Shown piece by piece: positions 30,130 to 40,542 of a stretch of DNA of 64,000 nt. The DNA comes from Flavobacteriales bacterium. GTDB lineage: Bacteria > Bacteroidota > Bacteroidia > Flavobacteriales > Flavobacteriaceae. Position 1 is the first letter of the stretch; the number at the start of each line of letters is the position of its first letter. Under the pieces are notes generated by a model. It saw only the letters and a program-made list of their open reading frames with translations. It did no database searches and was not told the DNA's origin. Location of the stretch: the NCBI GenBank assembly GCA_004214175.1, contig SGZH01000001.1, positions 62,001 to 126,000 of the forward strand. The letters are read 5' to 3'. A program made the translations under genes and the position numbers.

Positions 30130-30161
30130 AAAAAAAGCCTAATTATTCAATTAGGCTTTTT
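30130..30161. terminator. Terminator downstream of tRNA-Pro (symmetric)
   Basis: AAAAAGCCTAAT-TATTCA-ATTAGGCTTTTT. Confidence 0.88.
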
Positions 30162-30163
30162 GG

Positions 30164-30238
30164 TCGGGGTGGCAGGATTCGAACCTGCGGCCTCCACGTC
30201 CCAAACGTGGCGCGATAACCGGGCTACGCTACACCCCG
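30164..30238 (-). tRNA. tRNA-Pro (anticodon TGG)
   Basis: CGGGGTG..TTTGGGA anticodon loop..GGTTCGAATCC..CACCCCG. Confidence 0.95.
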
Positions 30239-30276
30239 AATAGGTTATCTAGAAATTTAATTCTATTTTTTTGATG

Positions 30277-30363
30277 CGGAGAGGAAGGGATTCGAACCCC
30301 CGGTACCCGTTAGAGTACAACTCCTTAGCAGGGAGCCCCGATCGACCACTCTGGCACCTCTCC
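30277..30363 (-). tRNA. tRNA-Ser (anticodon GCT)
   Basis: Class II tRNA with long variable arm; GGAGAGG..CTGCTAA loop..GGTTCGAATCC..CCTCTCC. Confidence 0.95.
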
Positions 30364-30397
30364 ATTTATGATGAATAAACACCTTAAATTGCGGATG

Positions 30398-30429
30398 CAA
30401 ATCTACTTTAACATTTGTAATAACGCAAA
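30398..30429 (-). promoter_or_regulatory. Promoter of tRNA-Ser cluster (TTTG-N20-TAGATTTG)
   Basis: Full Bacteroidetes -33/-7 consensus with 20-nt spacing. Confidence 0.7.
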
Positions 30430-30472
30430 CAAAAAGGATGCTTTTTTTTATAATTCTCTAGGAAGTTTGGTT

Positions 30473-31639
30473 TCAAGCTTTTGTACAACAGATTATAATT
30501 TTATTATTGTTTAAATCTGTTGTAAAAAATAAATATAAATTTCCACCATCAGCAATTTTCATTTTATTTCTTAAAGAGGCAACACTTTCAGGAAAATTTC
30601 GAGTACTTAGATTGGCTTTTTTTATAGCTTTTAATTCCTTTAAATCTTTTTTGCTAAATTTTAATATACGTGTTATTAAAAAACGCCTTCCGGGAAAGTC
30701 TTTTAATACTTTAGATGTGTATAAATGACTGTTTTGATGTAATTTGTTAATTGAATAACGTTCTGAAACTAGATTAAAAGCGCCACTTTTCATAATGGCA
30801 GCATTAGGCTCATATAAGTATTTTTCTGGTAATGAAAATATTGGTGTGCAAATATCTCCTAAACGATAATTAAATTTTTGTGATGTTTGCTTACCAATAT
30901 TAATTGTTTTAATTTTTATAACTTCATTATAACCTTTTTGAAGTAACCATAACACCTCTTTTACATCATTATTAACAGCTACAATATGAATTTGTGATAC
31001 CATTTTAAGTTCTTTGATTCCTTGAGTGATATCCAACATCGGAGAGGTCTTTATCATAATTTGTTCCGTACTTGTAAAGAGTTTATTAATTTCTTTAGGA
31101 ATATTGGGCTCACAATCGATCAAACGGTAAACTCTTCCCTTATGTTCATGACGTCGGGAAGGATCAATATAGATCAAATCATAAGAATGTTTTGTGATTT
31201 CATTTAAACCATTATTGGCTATACATGTAATATTTGAACTTTTAAGTTGTTTAAAATTATGTGCTGCAATAGCAGATAAACATTTATCCTTTTCACAATG
31301 AATGACCGCAGTAAAATATTTTGAAAAATAATAGCTATCGACTCCAAATCCACCAGTTATATCAGCTATAGTCTTTCCTTTTACAAGAGTTGATTTATAT
31401 TTTGCAGTAATTTCTGAGGAAGTTTGTTCTAAATTTAGTTTTGGTGGATAATAAATAGCCTCACTTTGGAACCAAGTGGGTAATTTGTGTGATACTTTAT
31501 TCCTATTTTCAATCTGTTGTAAAAGCTCTTTAATTTTTATAGAAGGAAAGGGACTTCCAGAAAAAGCAAGTTCTGAAATACTTTTACTGTAATTAATTAT
31601 AAATTTTTGAACCTCAGTTGCTAATATGTCTTTATTGAT
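30473..31639 (-). CDS. Class I SAM-dependent methyltransferase with THUMP-like C-terminal domain; apparent ATC start
   Basis: Continuous open frame extends 154 codons upstream of the ORF-track TTG start and contains SAM motif I (IADITGGFGVDSYYFSKYF) and LIYIDPSRR; no ATG/GTG/TTG in frame before it. Confidence 0.8.
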   Translation of the reverse strand: MNKDILATEVQKFIINYSKSISELAFSGSPFPSIKIKELLQQIENRNKVSHKLPTWFQSEAIYYPPKLNLEQTSSEITAKYKSTLVKGKTIADITGGFGVDSYYFSKYFTAVIHCEKDKCLSAIAAHNFKQLKSSNITCIANNGLNEITKHSYDLIYIDPSRRHEHKGRVYRLIDCEPNIPKEINKLFTSTEQIMIKTSPMLDITQGIKELKMVSQIHIVAVNNDVKEVLWLLQKGYNEVIKIKTINIGKQTSQKFNYRLGDICTPIFSLPEKYLYEPNAAIMKSGAFNLVSERYSINKLHQNSHLYTSKVLKDFPGRRFLITRILKFSKKDLKELKAIKKANLSTRNFPESVASLRNKMKIADGGNLYLFFTTDLNNNKIIICCTKA

Positions 31640-31646
31640 ACAAATA

Positions 31647-32735
31647 CTATATGCCTTTAGTTAATTTTTGAACAATTTGATTATCAGATAAAAATTCCTT
31701 TAAAATAACTTTTATAACGGTATAAACAGGGATTGCTAAAATTAAACCAATAACTCCAAAGAGTATTCCTGCTATCATAATGACAAGGAAAATTTCAAGT
31801 GGATGGGATTTAACACTTTTTGAGAATATATAAGGTTGACTAATAAAATTATCAACAAACTGACCAATTATAAATCCAATCAAAACATATATAGTTTTTG
31901 GTAAGATGACCGTTTGAAAATCACTTCCAATAAAACTAGTCATCGTAAGAAGGGTCATTAAAAAGGCACTAATAACTGGGCCGATGTAAGGTATTAAGTT
32001 TAATAATGCACATAAAAATGCAATGACAATAGGGTTATGAACTCCAAAAATAAGCAAGACGATAGTATAAATGATAAAAAGTATTGTAATCTGTAAAATG
32101 AGCCCAACAAAGTATCTAGAAAGAAGATCTTTAATTTTATTCATTGATCTTTTTGTTCCTTCAACATTTCGGTCTGTTACAAATGTTAAAACTCCATGCT
32201 GCAATAATTTGCTGTCTTTTAAAAGGAAAAAAGATATAAATACAATAGAAAAAAGAGCGATACTAAAACTTCCAAACCCACTTATAATAGAATTTAAAAA
32301 ATTGGGGATTACACTATAATCAATTTTTGAAAAAATACTATTTTTTGTGAATGATTGTGCTAAATCAATATCTTTATTAGATAAATAACTAATAATTTTT
32401 TGGTTTAAGCTCTCCATACTGGTTTGTAATTCTGTAATATTGAGTAAAGACAGATTATGGCTCTGTTCAATTACCAGTGGGATAAACAAGCTTACAAGAC
32501 ATGTTAGTAGGCCCATTAAGGCAACTATGGTTAAAATAACCGCTAGTGTATCGTTAAACTTCAATTTTTTGTTTAAAAAATTAACGATGGGCAATCCTAT
32601 TAATGAAATAGTAGCGGCAACTAAAATATAAACGATAATAGTCTGTATCTTAAATAAAAATAATAATAATAATGAAGCGCCAATTACATAAAAAATCGCT
32701 TTTAATATTCCTTTAGTAATGTCGTTTGATGTCAT
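31647..32735 (-). CDS. AI-2E family transporter
   Basis: Multi-TM; ALLNLIPYIGPVISAFL, IIGQFVDNFISQPYIFSKSVKSHPLEIFLVIMIAG. Confidence 0.92.
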   Translation of the reverse strand: MTSNDITKGILKAIFYVIGASLLLLFLFKIQTIIVYILVAATISLIGLPIVNFLNKKLKFNDTLAVILTIVALMGLLTCLVSLFIPLVIEQSHNLSLLNITELQTSMESLNQKIISYLSNKDIDLAQSFTKNSIFSKIDYSVIPNFLNSIISGFGSFSIALFSIVFISFFLLKDSKLLQHGVLTFVTDRNVEGTKRSMNKIKDLLSRYFVGLILQITILFIIYTIVLLIFGVHNPIVIAFLCALLNLIPYIGPVISAFLMTLLTMTSFIGSDFQTVILPKTIYVLIGFIIGQFVDNFISQPYIFSKSVKSHPLEIFLVIMIAGILFGVIGLILAIPVYTVIKVILKEFLSDNQIVQKLTKGI

Positions 32736-32739
32736 TTTT

Positions 32740-33252
32740 TTAAATATAAAACTTATGAATAATAGTATTTAATGCGATGGATGTAGCTTGGGCTACATTC
32801 ATACTGCTGTTAGTTCCATACATTTGGATGTGCGTACAAATATCGCTAAATTTTAAAACATTCTCTGATATACCTTCTTGTTCATTTCCAATAACAACTG
32901 CAATTTTATGAAAAGTATTCAATTTTAAGGAGTGAATAGGTTGGCTTGAATTGGTAATTTCTAATGAAACAATGGTATAACCGTTTTTTTTTAAATCTTT
33001 AACTTTATCTAAGGTATTCGCTTCTATCGCAAATGGTACATTATCTTGAGTATTCCTAGCTGTTTTTTTTAATCTAGCCGAACCAAAATTTATAATTGAA
33101 TTACAGAAATAAATTTTTTCAATTCCAAAAGCTTCACTAACTCTAAATAAGGAACCTATGTTAGCAGGGCTTTGTAGACCGTCTGCAACTAAAGTCAATG
33201 GAAATTTTCTTTGTAAATATTGAGATTCCATATGCGATAATTGCTTATTCAT
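32740..33252 (-). CDS. TrmH/SpoU family RNA methyltransferase
   Basis: PANIGSLFRVSEAFG, VIGNEQEGISENVL, QMYGTNSSMNVAQATSIAL. Confidence 0.93.
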   Translation of the reverse strand: MNKQLSHMESQYLQRKFPLTLVADGLQSPANIGSLFRVSEAFGIEKIYFCNSIINFGSARLKKTARNTQDNVPFAIEANTLDKVKDLKKNGYTIVSLEITNSSQPIHSLKLNTFHKIAVVIGNEQEGISENVLKFSDICTHIQMYGTNSSMNVAQATSIALNTIIHKFYI

Positions 33253-33896
33253 TAATTTAAAAATGCATAGTTGATAATATTAGCTCCCATTTGTAGGGCT
33301 TTTAGTCTTATTTCTTGAGGATCATTATGAATTTCTGAGTTTTCCCAACCATCTCCCAAATCACTTTCGTAAGTGTAAAGTAGAACAATTCTTTCTTCAA
33401 CATAAATTGCAAAAGCTTGAGGTCTATTTCTATTATGTTCGTGAATTTTTGGAAGTCCCAATGGGAAACGATAAGGTTTATTAAATAGCTGATGGTCTTT
33501 GGGAAGTTCCTCTAATTTTTTATTAGGAAATACTTTTATAAGTTCTTTCCTAAGATACTGATCCATCCCATAATTATCATCGATATGTAAAAACCCTCCA
33601 CTAAGTAAATAGTCTCTTAAATTTTTAGCAGCCTCATCGCTAAAATATACATTTCCATGTCCAGTCATATGGACAAAAGGGTAGTCAAACAATTCCGTAC
33701 TGTTAGGGCTTACAACTTTCGGTTTTTTATTGATAGTAGTGTTAATATTATCATTGCAAAATTTAATTAAGTTAGGCAATGCTGTTGGATTTGCATACCA
33801 GTCTCCTCCGCCTTGATACTGAATTACAGCAATATCTTGTGAGAATAACCTACTGGTTATAAAAAACGTTAAAATAAATATTGTTTTGTAATGCAT
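33252..33896 (-). CDS. DUF4159 domain-containing protein
   Basis: Signal peptide; YQGGGDWYANPTALPNLIKF, FVHMTGHGNVYFS, LLSGGFLHIDDNYG. Confidence 0.88.
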   Translation of the reverse strand: MHYKTIFILTFFITSRLFSQDIAVIQYQGGGDWYANPTALPNLIKFCNDNINTTINKKPKVVSPNSTELFDYPFVHMTGHGNVYFSDEAAKNLRDYLLSGGFLHIDDNYGMDQYLRKELIKVFPNKKLEELPKDHQLFNKPYRFPLGLPKIHEHNRNRPQAFAIYVEERIVLLYTYESDLGDGWENSEIHNDPQEIRLKALQMGANIINYAFLN

Positions 33897-33953
33897 AGAG
33901 TTTCAAAAATACAACTTATATAGAAGTTTCATTTACATTTATTTGGACAAAAT

Positions 33954-34664
33954 TTATTCATTTATAAATGAGACACTATGGCAAGCAATTACTGCAGCAG
34001 TTTCAGTTCGAAATCTGCTTTTACCTAAGCTAACGGAAGTAAAGCCTGCACCAAGTGATTGATTAATTTCATCAATAGAAAAGTCACCTTCTGGGCCAAT
34101 GAGTATAGTAGTGTGTCCTCCTTTTTTTAAAACACTTTTAAGTGTTTTTTTATTAGTTTCTTCACAATGAGCTATAAATTTCTGTTTGGTATTATTTTCT
34201 TGCAATATCAAAAAGTCTTTAAATTTTAATGCTTTATTTAATTTAGGTAAATAGGACTTTAGCGATTGTTTCATAGCATTTTGAATTTTTTTTTCAAAGC
34301 GTGCTAAATTTATAATTTTTCGCTCACTATGATCACAAATAATAGGGGTAATTTCTGTGATTCCTATTTCTGTAGCTTTTTCTAAAAACCACTCATAGCG
34401 ATCATTTAGTTTTGTTGGAGCAACTGCTACATGTAACTCATAGGGTAATGGATCTACAGATTGTAAATTAATTACTTTACCAATACATTTTTTTGGATTG
34501 GATGCTAAAATAAGTATTTTAAAAAATACACCTTTACCATTAGTAAGGTTCAATAAATCCCCTTCAGATTTCCTTAAAACTTTGACAATATGATTGCTTT
34601 CGCTTTTATCGAAAACAAATTCTTTTGTATTGGAATCTAGGGATGGATTAAAGAACAGTTGCAT
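33954..34664 (-). CDS. rsmE: 16S rRNA (uracil(1498)-N(3))-methyltransferase
   Basis: HIVKVLRKSEGD, LIGPEGDFSIDEI, VSLGKSRFRTETAAVIA. Confidence 0.95.
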   Translation of the reverse strand: MQLFFNPSLDSNTKEFVFDKSESNHIVKVLRKSEGDLLNLTNGKGVFFKILILASNPKKCIGKVINLQSVDPLPYELHVAVAPTKLNDRYEWFLEKATEIGITEITPIICDHSERKIINLARFEKKIQNAMKQSLKSYLPKLNKALKFKDFLILQENNTKQKFIAHCEETNKKTLKSVLKKGGHTTILIGPEGDFSIDEINQSLGAGFTSVSLGKSRFRTETAAVIACHSVSFINE

Positions 34665-34668
34665 AAAT

Positions 34669-35691
34669 TTAATATTTCATTCTAGCTTTTGCTACTACAT
34701 CGTTACTTGCAAATAGTTGTTGTTGGTATTTTAATTCACCGACAATAGCAATCATTGCAGCATTGTCAGTACAATATTCAAGTTTAGGAATATGCACTTT
34801 CCAACCCAAAGAAGTTTCGGTGTCTTGCAAGGCTTTTCGAATTCCAGAATTAGCTGAAACACCACCACCAATTGCAATTGTTTGAATATTAGTCGCTTTA
34901 ACAGCATTCTTTATTTTATCCATCAAATAATCGACAATGGTAAATTGTAAACTTGCGCAAATATCATATAAGTTTTCTTTAACAAAATCAGGATTGTCTT
35001 TAGACATTTTTTCTATAAAATACAAAACAGCTGTTTTTAATCCACTAAAACTAAAATCTAAAGGACCTACTTTTGGTTTTGGAAAAATAAAAGCATTCTT
35101 ATTTCCTAAACTGGCATATTGATCAATTAAAGGACCTCCAGGATAGGGCAGACCTAAAAGTTTTGCGCTTTTATCAAAGGCTTCTCCAACTGCATCATCT
35201 AAAGTTTGCCCAATTACTTTCATCTGAAAATAATCGGTCACTTTTACGATTTGTGTATGTCCACCGCTAATGGTTATTGCCAAAAAAGGAAAACTAGGAA
35301 TAGATTGCTGATCAGTTTTTATAAAATGTGCTAAAATATGGGCTTGCATATGATTTACTTCGATCAGTGGAACCTCTAAACCCATCGCTAATGATTTAGC
35401 AAAAGAAGTTCCAACGAGTAATGAACCCATTAATCCAGGACCTCTTGTAAAGGCTATGGCATTTAATTGTTTTTTGTCGATATTTGCTTTTTGTAAGGCA
35501 AGTTGAACGACCGGTACGATATTTTGTTGATGTGCTCTTGACGCAAGTTCAGGAACAACACCACCGTATTCTTTATGAATGCTTTGTGTAGCGACAACAT
35601 TAGATAATATACTACCATTTTTTATTACAGCTGCAGCAGTATCATCACAAGAAGATTCGATACCTAAAATGTATGTGTGTTTTGGTGTCAA
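34669..35691 (-). CDS. tsaD: tRNA N6-adenosine threonylcarbamoyltransferase
   Basis: LGIESSCDDTAAAVI, VNHMQAHILAHF, AIGGGVSANSGIR. Confidence 0.96.
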   Translation of the reverse strand: MTPKHTYILGIESSCDDTAAAVIKNGSILSNVVATQSIHKEYGGVVPELASRAHQQNIVPVVQLALQKANIDKKQLNAIAFTRGPGLMGSLLVGTSFAKSLAMGLEVPLIEVNHMQAHILAHFIKTDQQSIPSFPFLAITISGGHTQIVKVTDYFQMKVIGQTLDDAVGEAFDKSAKLLGLPYPGGPLIDQYASLGNKNAFIFPKPKVGPLDFSFSGLKTAVLYFIEKMSKDNPDFVKENLYDICASLQFTIVDYLMDKIKNAVKATNIQTIAIGGGVSANSGIRKALQDTETSLGWKVHIPKLEYCTDNAAMIAIVGELKYQQQLFASNDVVAKARMKY

Positions 35692-35739
35692 TTTTAAAAA
35701 GGCATATTTATTGTTTGTAAAAATAAAACATTAAGACGT

Positions 35740-38700
35740 ATCAAAAAACTCAAAAAAATAATTAAAAAATTTTTAGCGATAATTTTAATTTTATCAGCTC
35801 TAATAATTATTATTTTATCGACTTCAGTTGTACAAACTTTTCTAGCAAAAAAAATAACAAAAGCTATAAATGTTAATTTTGAAACTAATATTCATATCAA
35901 ACGTTTAGGGCTAAACTGGAAAGGAGAATTAGACCTTAGAGATATATACATAGAAGATCATCACCAAGATACTTTAATTTATTCGAAAAGGCTTGTAACA
36001 GATATATTGAGTATTAATAATCTGGTTCAGGGAAATTTAGATTTTGGCACTGTAAAAATATATGAACCTAAATTTTACTTAAAAACTTACCAAGACGAGC
36101 AAAACGATAATATTTCAATTTTTGCAAATAAGTTTGTTTCTAAAACTCCTAAAAAAGGAAATGAATTTCAATTAGATGTAAACGCTTTAAATTTAACGAA
36201 TGGTAAGGTCAAAATTATCAATGAAAATTTAAATACCTCCGAAATTTTTAATTTTTCAAATATTTTTATCGTAACAAATGATTTAGTTGTTAAAGGTTCT
36301 ACTGTTAATATAGCTGTAAAAAAACTATCATTGTTCGCAAAAAGAGGGTTTGAAATTAAAAATTTGGAAACTGATTTTTCTTACAGCCCTAATTCAATTA
36401 AGTTAAATTCACTCAAGCTTGAAACTAAGGAGGAATCTAAATTAAATGGAGATTTTTTATTTAATTATAAAAGGGGTGAAATTTCAGATTTTTTAAATAA
36501 AGTAACCCTTGATTTTAAGTTTATCGAAACTAAGATTAATACTAATGATTTAAATACTTTTTACAACGAATTTGGGAATAATCAGATGATTACTTTAAAT
36601 GGTGATGTTAATGGAAATTTAAATGATTTTGTATTTACAAATGGGTTAATTTCCTGCAATAATATTAATATTAGAGGAAACTATAATTTTAAAAATTTAT
36701 TTAAACAAAATAATGATTTCATTGTTTATGCAACCAATCATTCAATTAGTGGGGACTATATCTCTCTTTCGCGTTTTATGCCTACTATTTTAGGAAGGGT
36801 TTTACCAAAAGAAATAGACTACCTCGGAAAGATTAATTTTATAGGTAGTACAACAGTTACTAATTCTACTTTAGTAACTTCCAGTAATTTAGTGAGCTCT
36901 CTGGGTACAGCTCAAACAAAAATTAATATTAATAATTTAAACAATAACGAAAAAGTATCTTATGTAGGAGAAATTAAATTTAAAGATTTTGATTTAGGAC
37001 AATTAGCTAAATCAGAACGTTTAGGAGTCATAACGGCTACTCTTGAAGTGGAGGGCACCGGTTTTTCTAAAAAATCAATCGACGCTAGGGTTAGCGGACT
37101 AATCAATTCTTTAATTTTTGAAACCTATAACTATCAAAACATAACACTTTCAGGAAATTTTAAAAATCCTTTATTTGATGGTTCTCTGTTAATAGATGAT
37201 CCCAATTTAAAATTTGAATTTAATGGATTAGTAGATATTTCTGAAGAATTAAATAGATTTGATTTCAATGCAAATGTTGATTTTGCTGAACTGAAACAAT
37301 TAAATATTATCAAAAGAGATAGTATCTCCATTTTTGCTGGAAAAGTTGATATGGAGATGATAGGCAATGATTTAAATACTCTATTTGGATCCATCTCATT
37401 TAAAGAAACATTCTACCAAAACGATATTGATAACTTTTATTTTGATGACTTTAAAATTACATCTTATCAAGAAGACGTAAAACGAATAATTAAAATAAAC
37501 TCTCCAGATATAATTACAGGATTTATAGATGGTAAATTTTTGATCGAAGAAATTCCATCACTTTTTATTAACGGAATTGGTAGTGTTTATACAAATTTTA
37601 AACCTTTAAAAATTTCTAAAAATCAATTTTTAGATTTCGATTTTGAAATTTACAATAAACTTGTTGAGATTTTTGTTCCTGAACTTCAATTTGGTGAAAA
37701 TACAAGAATAAAAGGTACAGTTTACTCAAATAATTCTAAATTAAAATTTGATTTTGACTCACCGGAAATTATACTTTTTAATACCTATATAGGGAAGGTT
37801 AAGTTTAACGTAAATAACCACAATCCATTATACAATACTTATATATCAATTGATACAATTAACAACGGATTTTACAATTTAAAAAAGTTTAACTTCATTA
37901 ATAAAACTATTAATGACACCCTTTATGTAAACTCTAATTTTATGGGAGGAAAAAATAAAGATCAGTATAATTTGTCCTTATATCATACGATCAATAAGGA
38001 CAATAATTCTGTTATTGGTGTTAAAAAATCTGCTATCAACTATAATGGAAATACCTGGTTTTTAAACGAGAATAATAATAAAAACAATAAAATTGTTTTT
38101 GATAAAGATTTTAACAATATTAAATTCGATTCTATATCTTTAAATAATAATAATGAGTATTTAAGATTAGCGGGGTCTGTTAATGATAGTACTTATAAGA
38201 ACTTGAAAGTTAGTTTTGACAACGTTGATCTTGGAAAGTTAATTCCTAAAGTAGATAGCTTAAGTCTTAAAGGAACAGTTAATGGTAATTTAAATATATT
38301 ACAAAAAAAAGGTCTTTATTATCCAAATTCGAATATTACAATAGACGCTATAGATTTTAACAAAATCTCTCTAGGTGATATGGTTATTGATATCAAAGGA
38401 AATAATGAATTAACCCGTTATGATTTGATTACTACTTTAACAAATGGTAACATAAAGTCCATTAATACCATTGGGTATATAGACGCTTCAAATGATAATA
38501 CCAAAATAGATTTAGATATAGAACTAAATAAATTTGATTTAAATACGATTAGTCCTTTTGGTGGAAATGTAATCAACACTATAAGAGGAGATTTATCTGG
38601 TAGCGGAAAAATAACCGGTGAATTAAAATCACCTAATATTTTCGGAGATTTTAAGATAGTTAATGGTGGCTTAAAAGTTCCCTATCTAAATATTGATTTT

Positions 38701-40119
38701 TCGCTAGGTAGTGTCACCAATTTATTTATTACAAAAGAAAAGTTAGAAATAGAAAATACAACAATCACTGATTCTAAATATCTTACTAAAGGATTACTCT
38801 CAGGACTTGCAACACACACTAATTTTAGAAATTGGAAATTAGATTTATCAATTGATTCTGATAATATAGTGGCTTTAGATACTCAAAAAGAAGAAAATCA
38901 ATTGTATTATGGTACTGCATTTATTAGTGGTAATACTCATATTTATGGACCAATAAATGAATTAGTTATTGATATTGAAGCTGCTACAGAAGAAAATACA
39001 GAATTTAAAATCCCCTTAAGTGACACCGAATCGATTGGAGATAATTCGTTTATAAAATTTCTTTCACCAAAGGAAAAAGAAGCAAAACTCCGAGGGGAGA
39101 AAATTATTACTGATAATTTAAAGGGGTTATCCTTAAATTTTGACTTAGATATTAATAAGAAAGCCGAAATAGAAATTGTAATAGATCAAGAAACTAAATC
39201 TGCCTTAAGAGGAAGAGGGGCAGGGACATTACTAATAGAAATTAATACACTTGGTAAATTTAATATGTGGGGTGATTTTATTGTTTATCAAGGAATTTAT
39301 GATTTTAGATATGGTAAAATTATCCGTAAAGAAATTGAAGTTGAAAAAGGAGGTACTATCACTTGGGATGGTCTAGCAAGTAATGCTGATTTAAATTTAA
39401 AGGCTATCTATAAAAGTAAGGCAAACCCGTCTTCATTGTTAGATGACCCTACCATTAATAGAAAAATACCTGTGGATGTTTACATTGATTTAAAAGATAA
39501 AATCACTCAGCCAGAATTAGTATTTGATATTGATTTTCCAGAGGTAAGTTCAACTGTAAGAAGTGAATTAGAATATAAGTTACAAACACAAGAAGAAAGA
39601 GAAAAACAAGCTTTATTTTTATTAACTACGGGTTCGTTTATTAGTGAAACTGCAGGGCAAAGTGCAATATCGGGAACGGTTACAGATGGAGTCAATGCGA
39701 TATTAGCACAGATACTAACAGATGACGATGCCGTAATTAATATTGCACCTTATTATGATATGGGTATCGATACAAAAGAAATTGAAACTCAAGATGAGTT
39801 TGGGGTTCAGTTTTCATCTCAAATAAGTGAACGTATTGTAGTCAACGGAAAAGTTGGTATTCCAGTTGGAAAAATTAATGAGTCACGAGTGGCAGGTGAT
39901 TTTGATGTTCAATGGTTAGTCAATGAAGATGGTAGTCTACGTATTGATTTTTTTAATAGACAAGCTGAGTTGCAATTTATTGGAGAGGATCAAACTTTTG
40001 AACAGGGTGCAGGTGTTTCGTATCAAGTAGATTTTGATACCATAAAAGATTTAATGGACAAGCTGTTTGGAGTTCAAGTAGAGCTAATTCCTGAGGAAAA
40101 TATAGTTCCTATAAAATAG
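35740..40119 (+). CDS. tamB: TamB-like translocation/assembly module protein; apparent ATC start
   Basis: C-terminal DUF490/TamB region (LRGRGAGTLLIEINTLGKFNMWGDFIVYQGIYDFRYG); open frame continues upstream of ORF-track TTG start with IKKLKKIIKKFLAIILILSALIIIILSTSVVQTFLAKKI, the expected N-terminal TM anchor. Confidence 0.82.
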   Translation: MKKLKKIIKKFLAIILILSALIIIILSTSVVQTFLAKKITKAINVNFETNIHIKRLGLNWKGELDLRDIYIEDHHQDTLIYSKRLVTDILSINNLVQGNLDFGTVKIYEPKFYLKTYQDEQNDNISIFANKFVSKTPKKGNEFQLDVNALNLTNGKVKIINENLNTSEIFNFSNIFIVTNDLVVKGSTVNIAVKKLSLFAKRGFEIKNLETDFSYSPNSIKLNSLKLETKEESKLNGDFLFNYKRGEISDFLNKVTLDFKFIETKINTNDLNTFYNEFGNNQMITLNGDVNGNLNDFVFTNGLISCNNINIRGNYNFKNLFKQNNDFIVYATNHSISGDYISLSRFMPTILGRVLPKEIDYLGKINFIGSTTVTNSTLVTSSNLVSSLGTAQTKININNLNNNEKVSYVGEIKFKDFDLGQLAKSERLGVITATLEVEGTGFSKKSIDARVSGLINSLIFETYNYQNITLSGNFKNPLFDGSLLIDDPNLKFEFNGLVDISEELNRFDFNANVDFAELKQLNIIKRDSISIFAGKVDMEMIGNDLNTLFGSISFKETFYQNDIDNFYFDDFKITSYQEDVKRIIKINSPDIITGFIDGKFLIEEIPSLFINGIGSVYTNFKPLKISKNQFLDFDFEIYNKLVEIFVPELQFGENTRIKGTVYSNNSKLKFDFDSPEIILFNTYIGKVKFNVNNHNPLYNTYISIDTINNGFYNLKKFNFINKTINDTLYVNSNFMGGKNKDQYNLSLYHTINKDNNSVIGVKKSAINYNGNTWFLNENNNKNNKIVFDKDFNNIKFDSISLNNNNEYLRLAGSVNDSTYKNLKVSFDNVDLGKLIPKVDSLSLKGTVNGNLNILQKKGLYYPNSNITIDAIDFNKISLGDMVIDIKGNNELTRYDLITTLTNGNIKSINTIGYIDASNDNTKIDLDIELNKFDLNTISPFGGNVINTIRGDLSGSGKITGELKSPNIFGDFKIVNGGLKVPYLNIDFSLGSVTNLFITKEKLEIENTTITDSKYLTKGLLSGLATHTNFRNWKLDLSIDSDNIVALDTQKEENQLYYGTAFISGNTHIYGPINELVIDIEAATEENTEFKIPLSDTESIGDNSFIKFLSPKEKEAKLRGEKIITDNLKGLSLNFDLDINKKAEIEIVIDQETKSALRGRGAGTLLIEINTLGKFNMWGDFIVYQGIYDFRYGKIIRKEIEVEKGGTITWDGLASNADLNLKAIYKSKANPSSLLDDPTINRKIPVDVYIDLKDKITQPELVFDIDFPEVSSTVRSELEYKLQTQEEREKQALFLLTTGSFISETAGQSAISGTVTDGVNAILAQILTDDDAVINIAPYYDMGIDTKEIETQDEFGVQFSSQISERIVVNGKVGIPVGKINESRVAGDFDVQWLVNEDGSLRIDFFNRQAELQFIGEDQTFEQGAGVSYQVDFDTIKDLMDKLFGVQVELIPEENIVPIK

Positions 40120-40147
40120 CCTATTTTAGAGCTAATTCAATGAACAG

Positions 40148-40528
40148 CTAAAACGAAGCAATCATTGATATTTCTATATGAACTGATTTAGGTAACCTCG
40201 AAACTTCGACAGTTTCTCTTGCAGGAGCATTTTTTTCATTAAAGTAAGATGCATAAATTTCATTTATCTGAGAATAATTGTTCATATTACTAATAAAGAT
40301 TGTGACTTTTATTACATTCGAAAAATCCATATCTACTTCATTTAGAATAGCTTTTAAATTTTCCATGACCTGTTTAGTTTCCTCTCTTATATCGCTTGTC
40401 TTCAAAGTACCATTTTTAGGATCAATAGCGATTTGCCCTGAAGTGTAAAGCATATTATCAATTAAAACTGCTTGATTGTATGGGCCTATTGCTGAAGGAG
40501 CTTTTATTGTATGTATTATTTTTTTCAT
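40148..40528 (-). CDS. ridA: RidA family enamine/imine deaminase
   Basis: APSAIGPYNQAVLIDNMLYTSGQIAID, PARETVEVSRLPK. Confidence 0.94.
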   Translation of the reverse strand: MKKIIHTIKAPSAIGPYNQAVLIDNMLYTSGQIAIDPKNGTLKTSDIREETKQVMENLKAILNEVDMDFSNVIKVTIFISNMNNYSQINEIYASYFNEKNAPARETVEVSRLPKSVHIEISMIASF

Positions 40529-40542
40529 TAAAATTAGTTTAT

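Noticed and set aside
29936-30142. 68-aa ORF
   Set aside because: Overlaps tRNA-Arg on the opposite strand and runs through a low-complexity AT-rich spacer.
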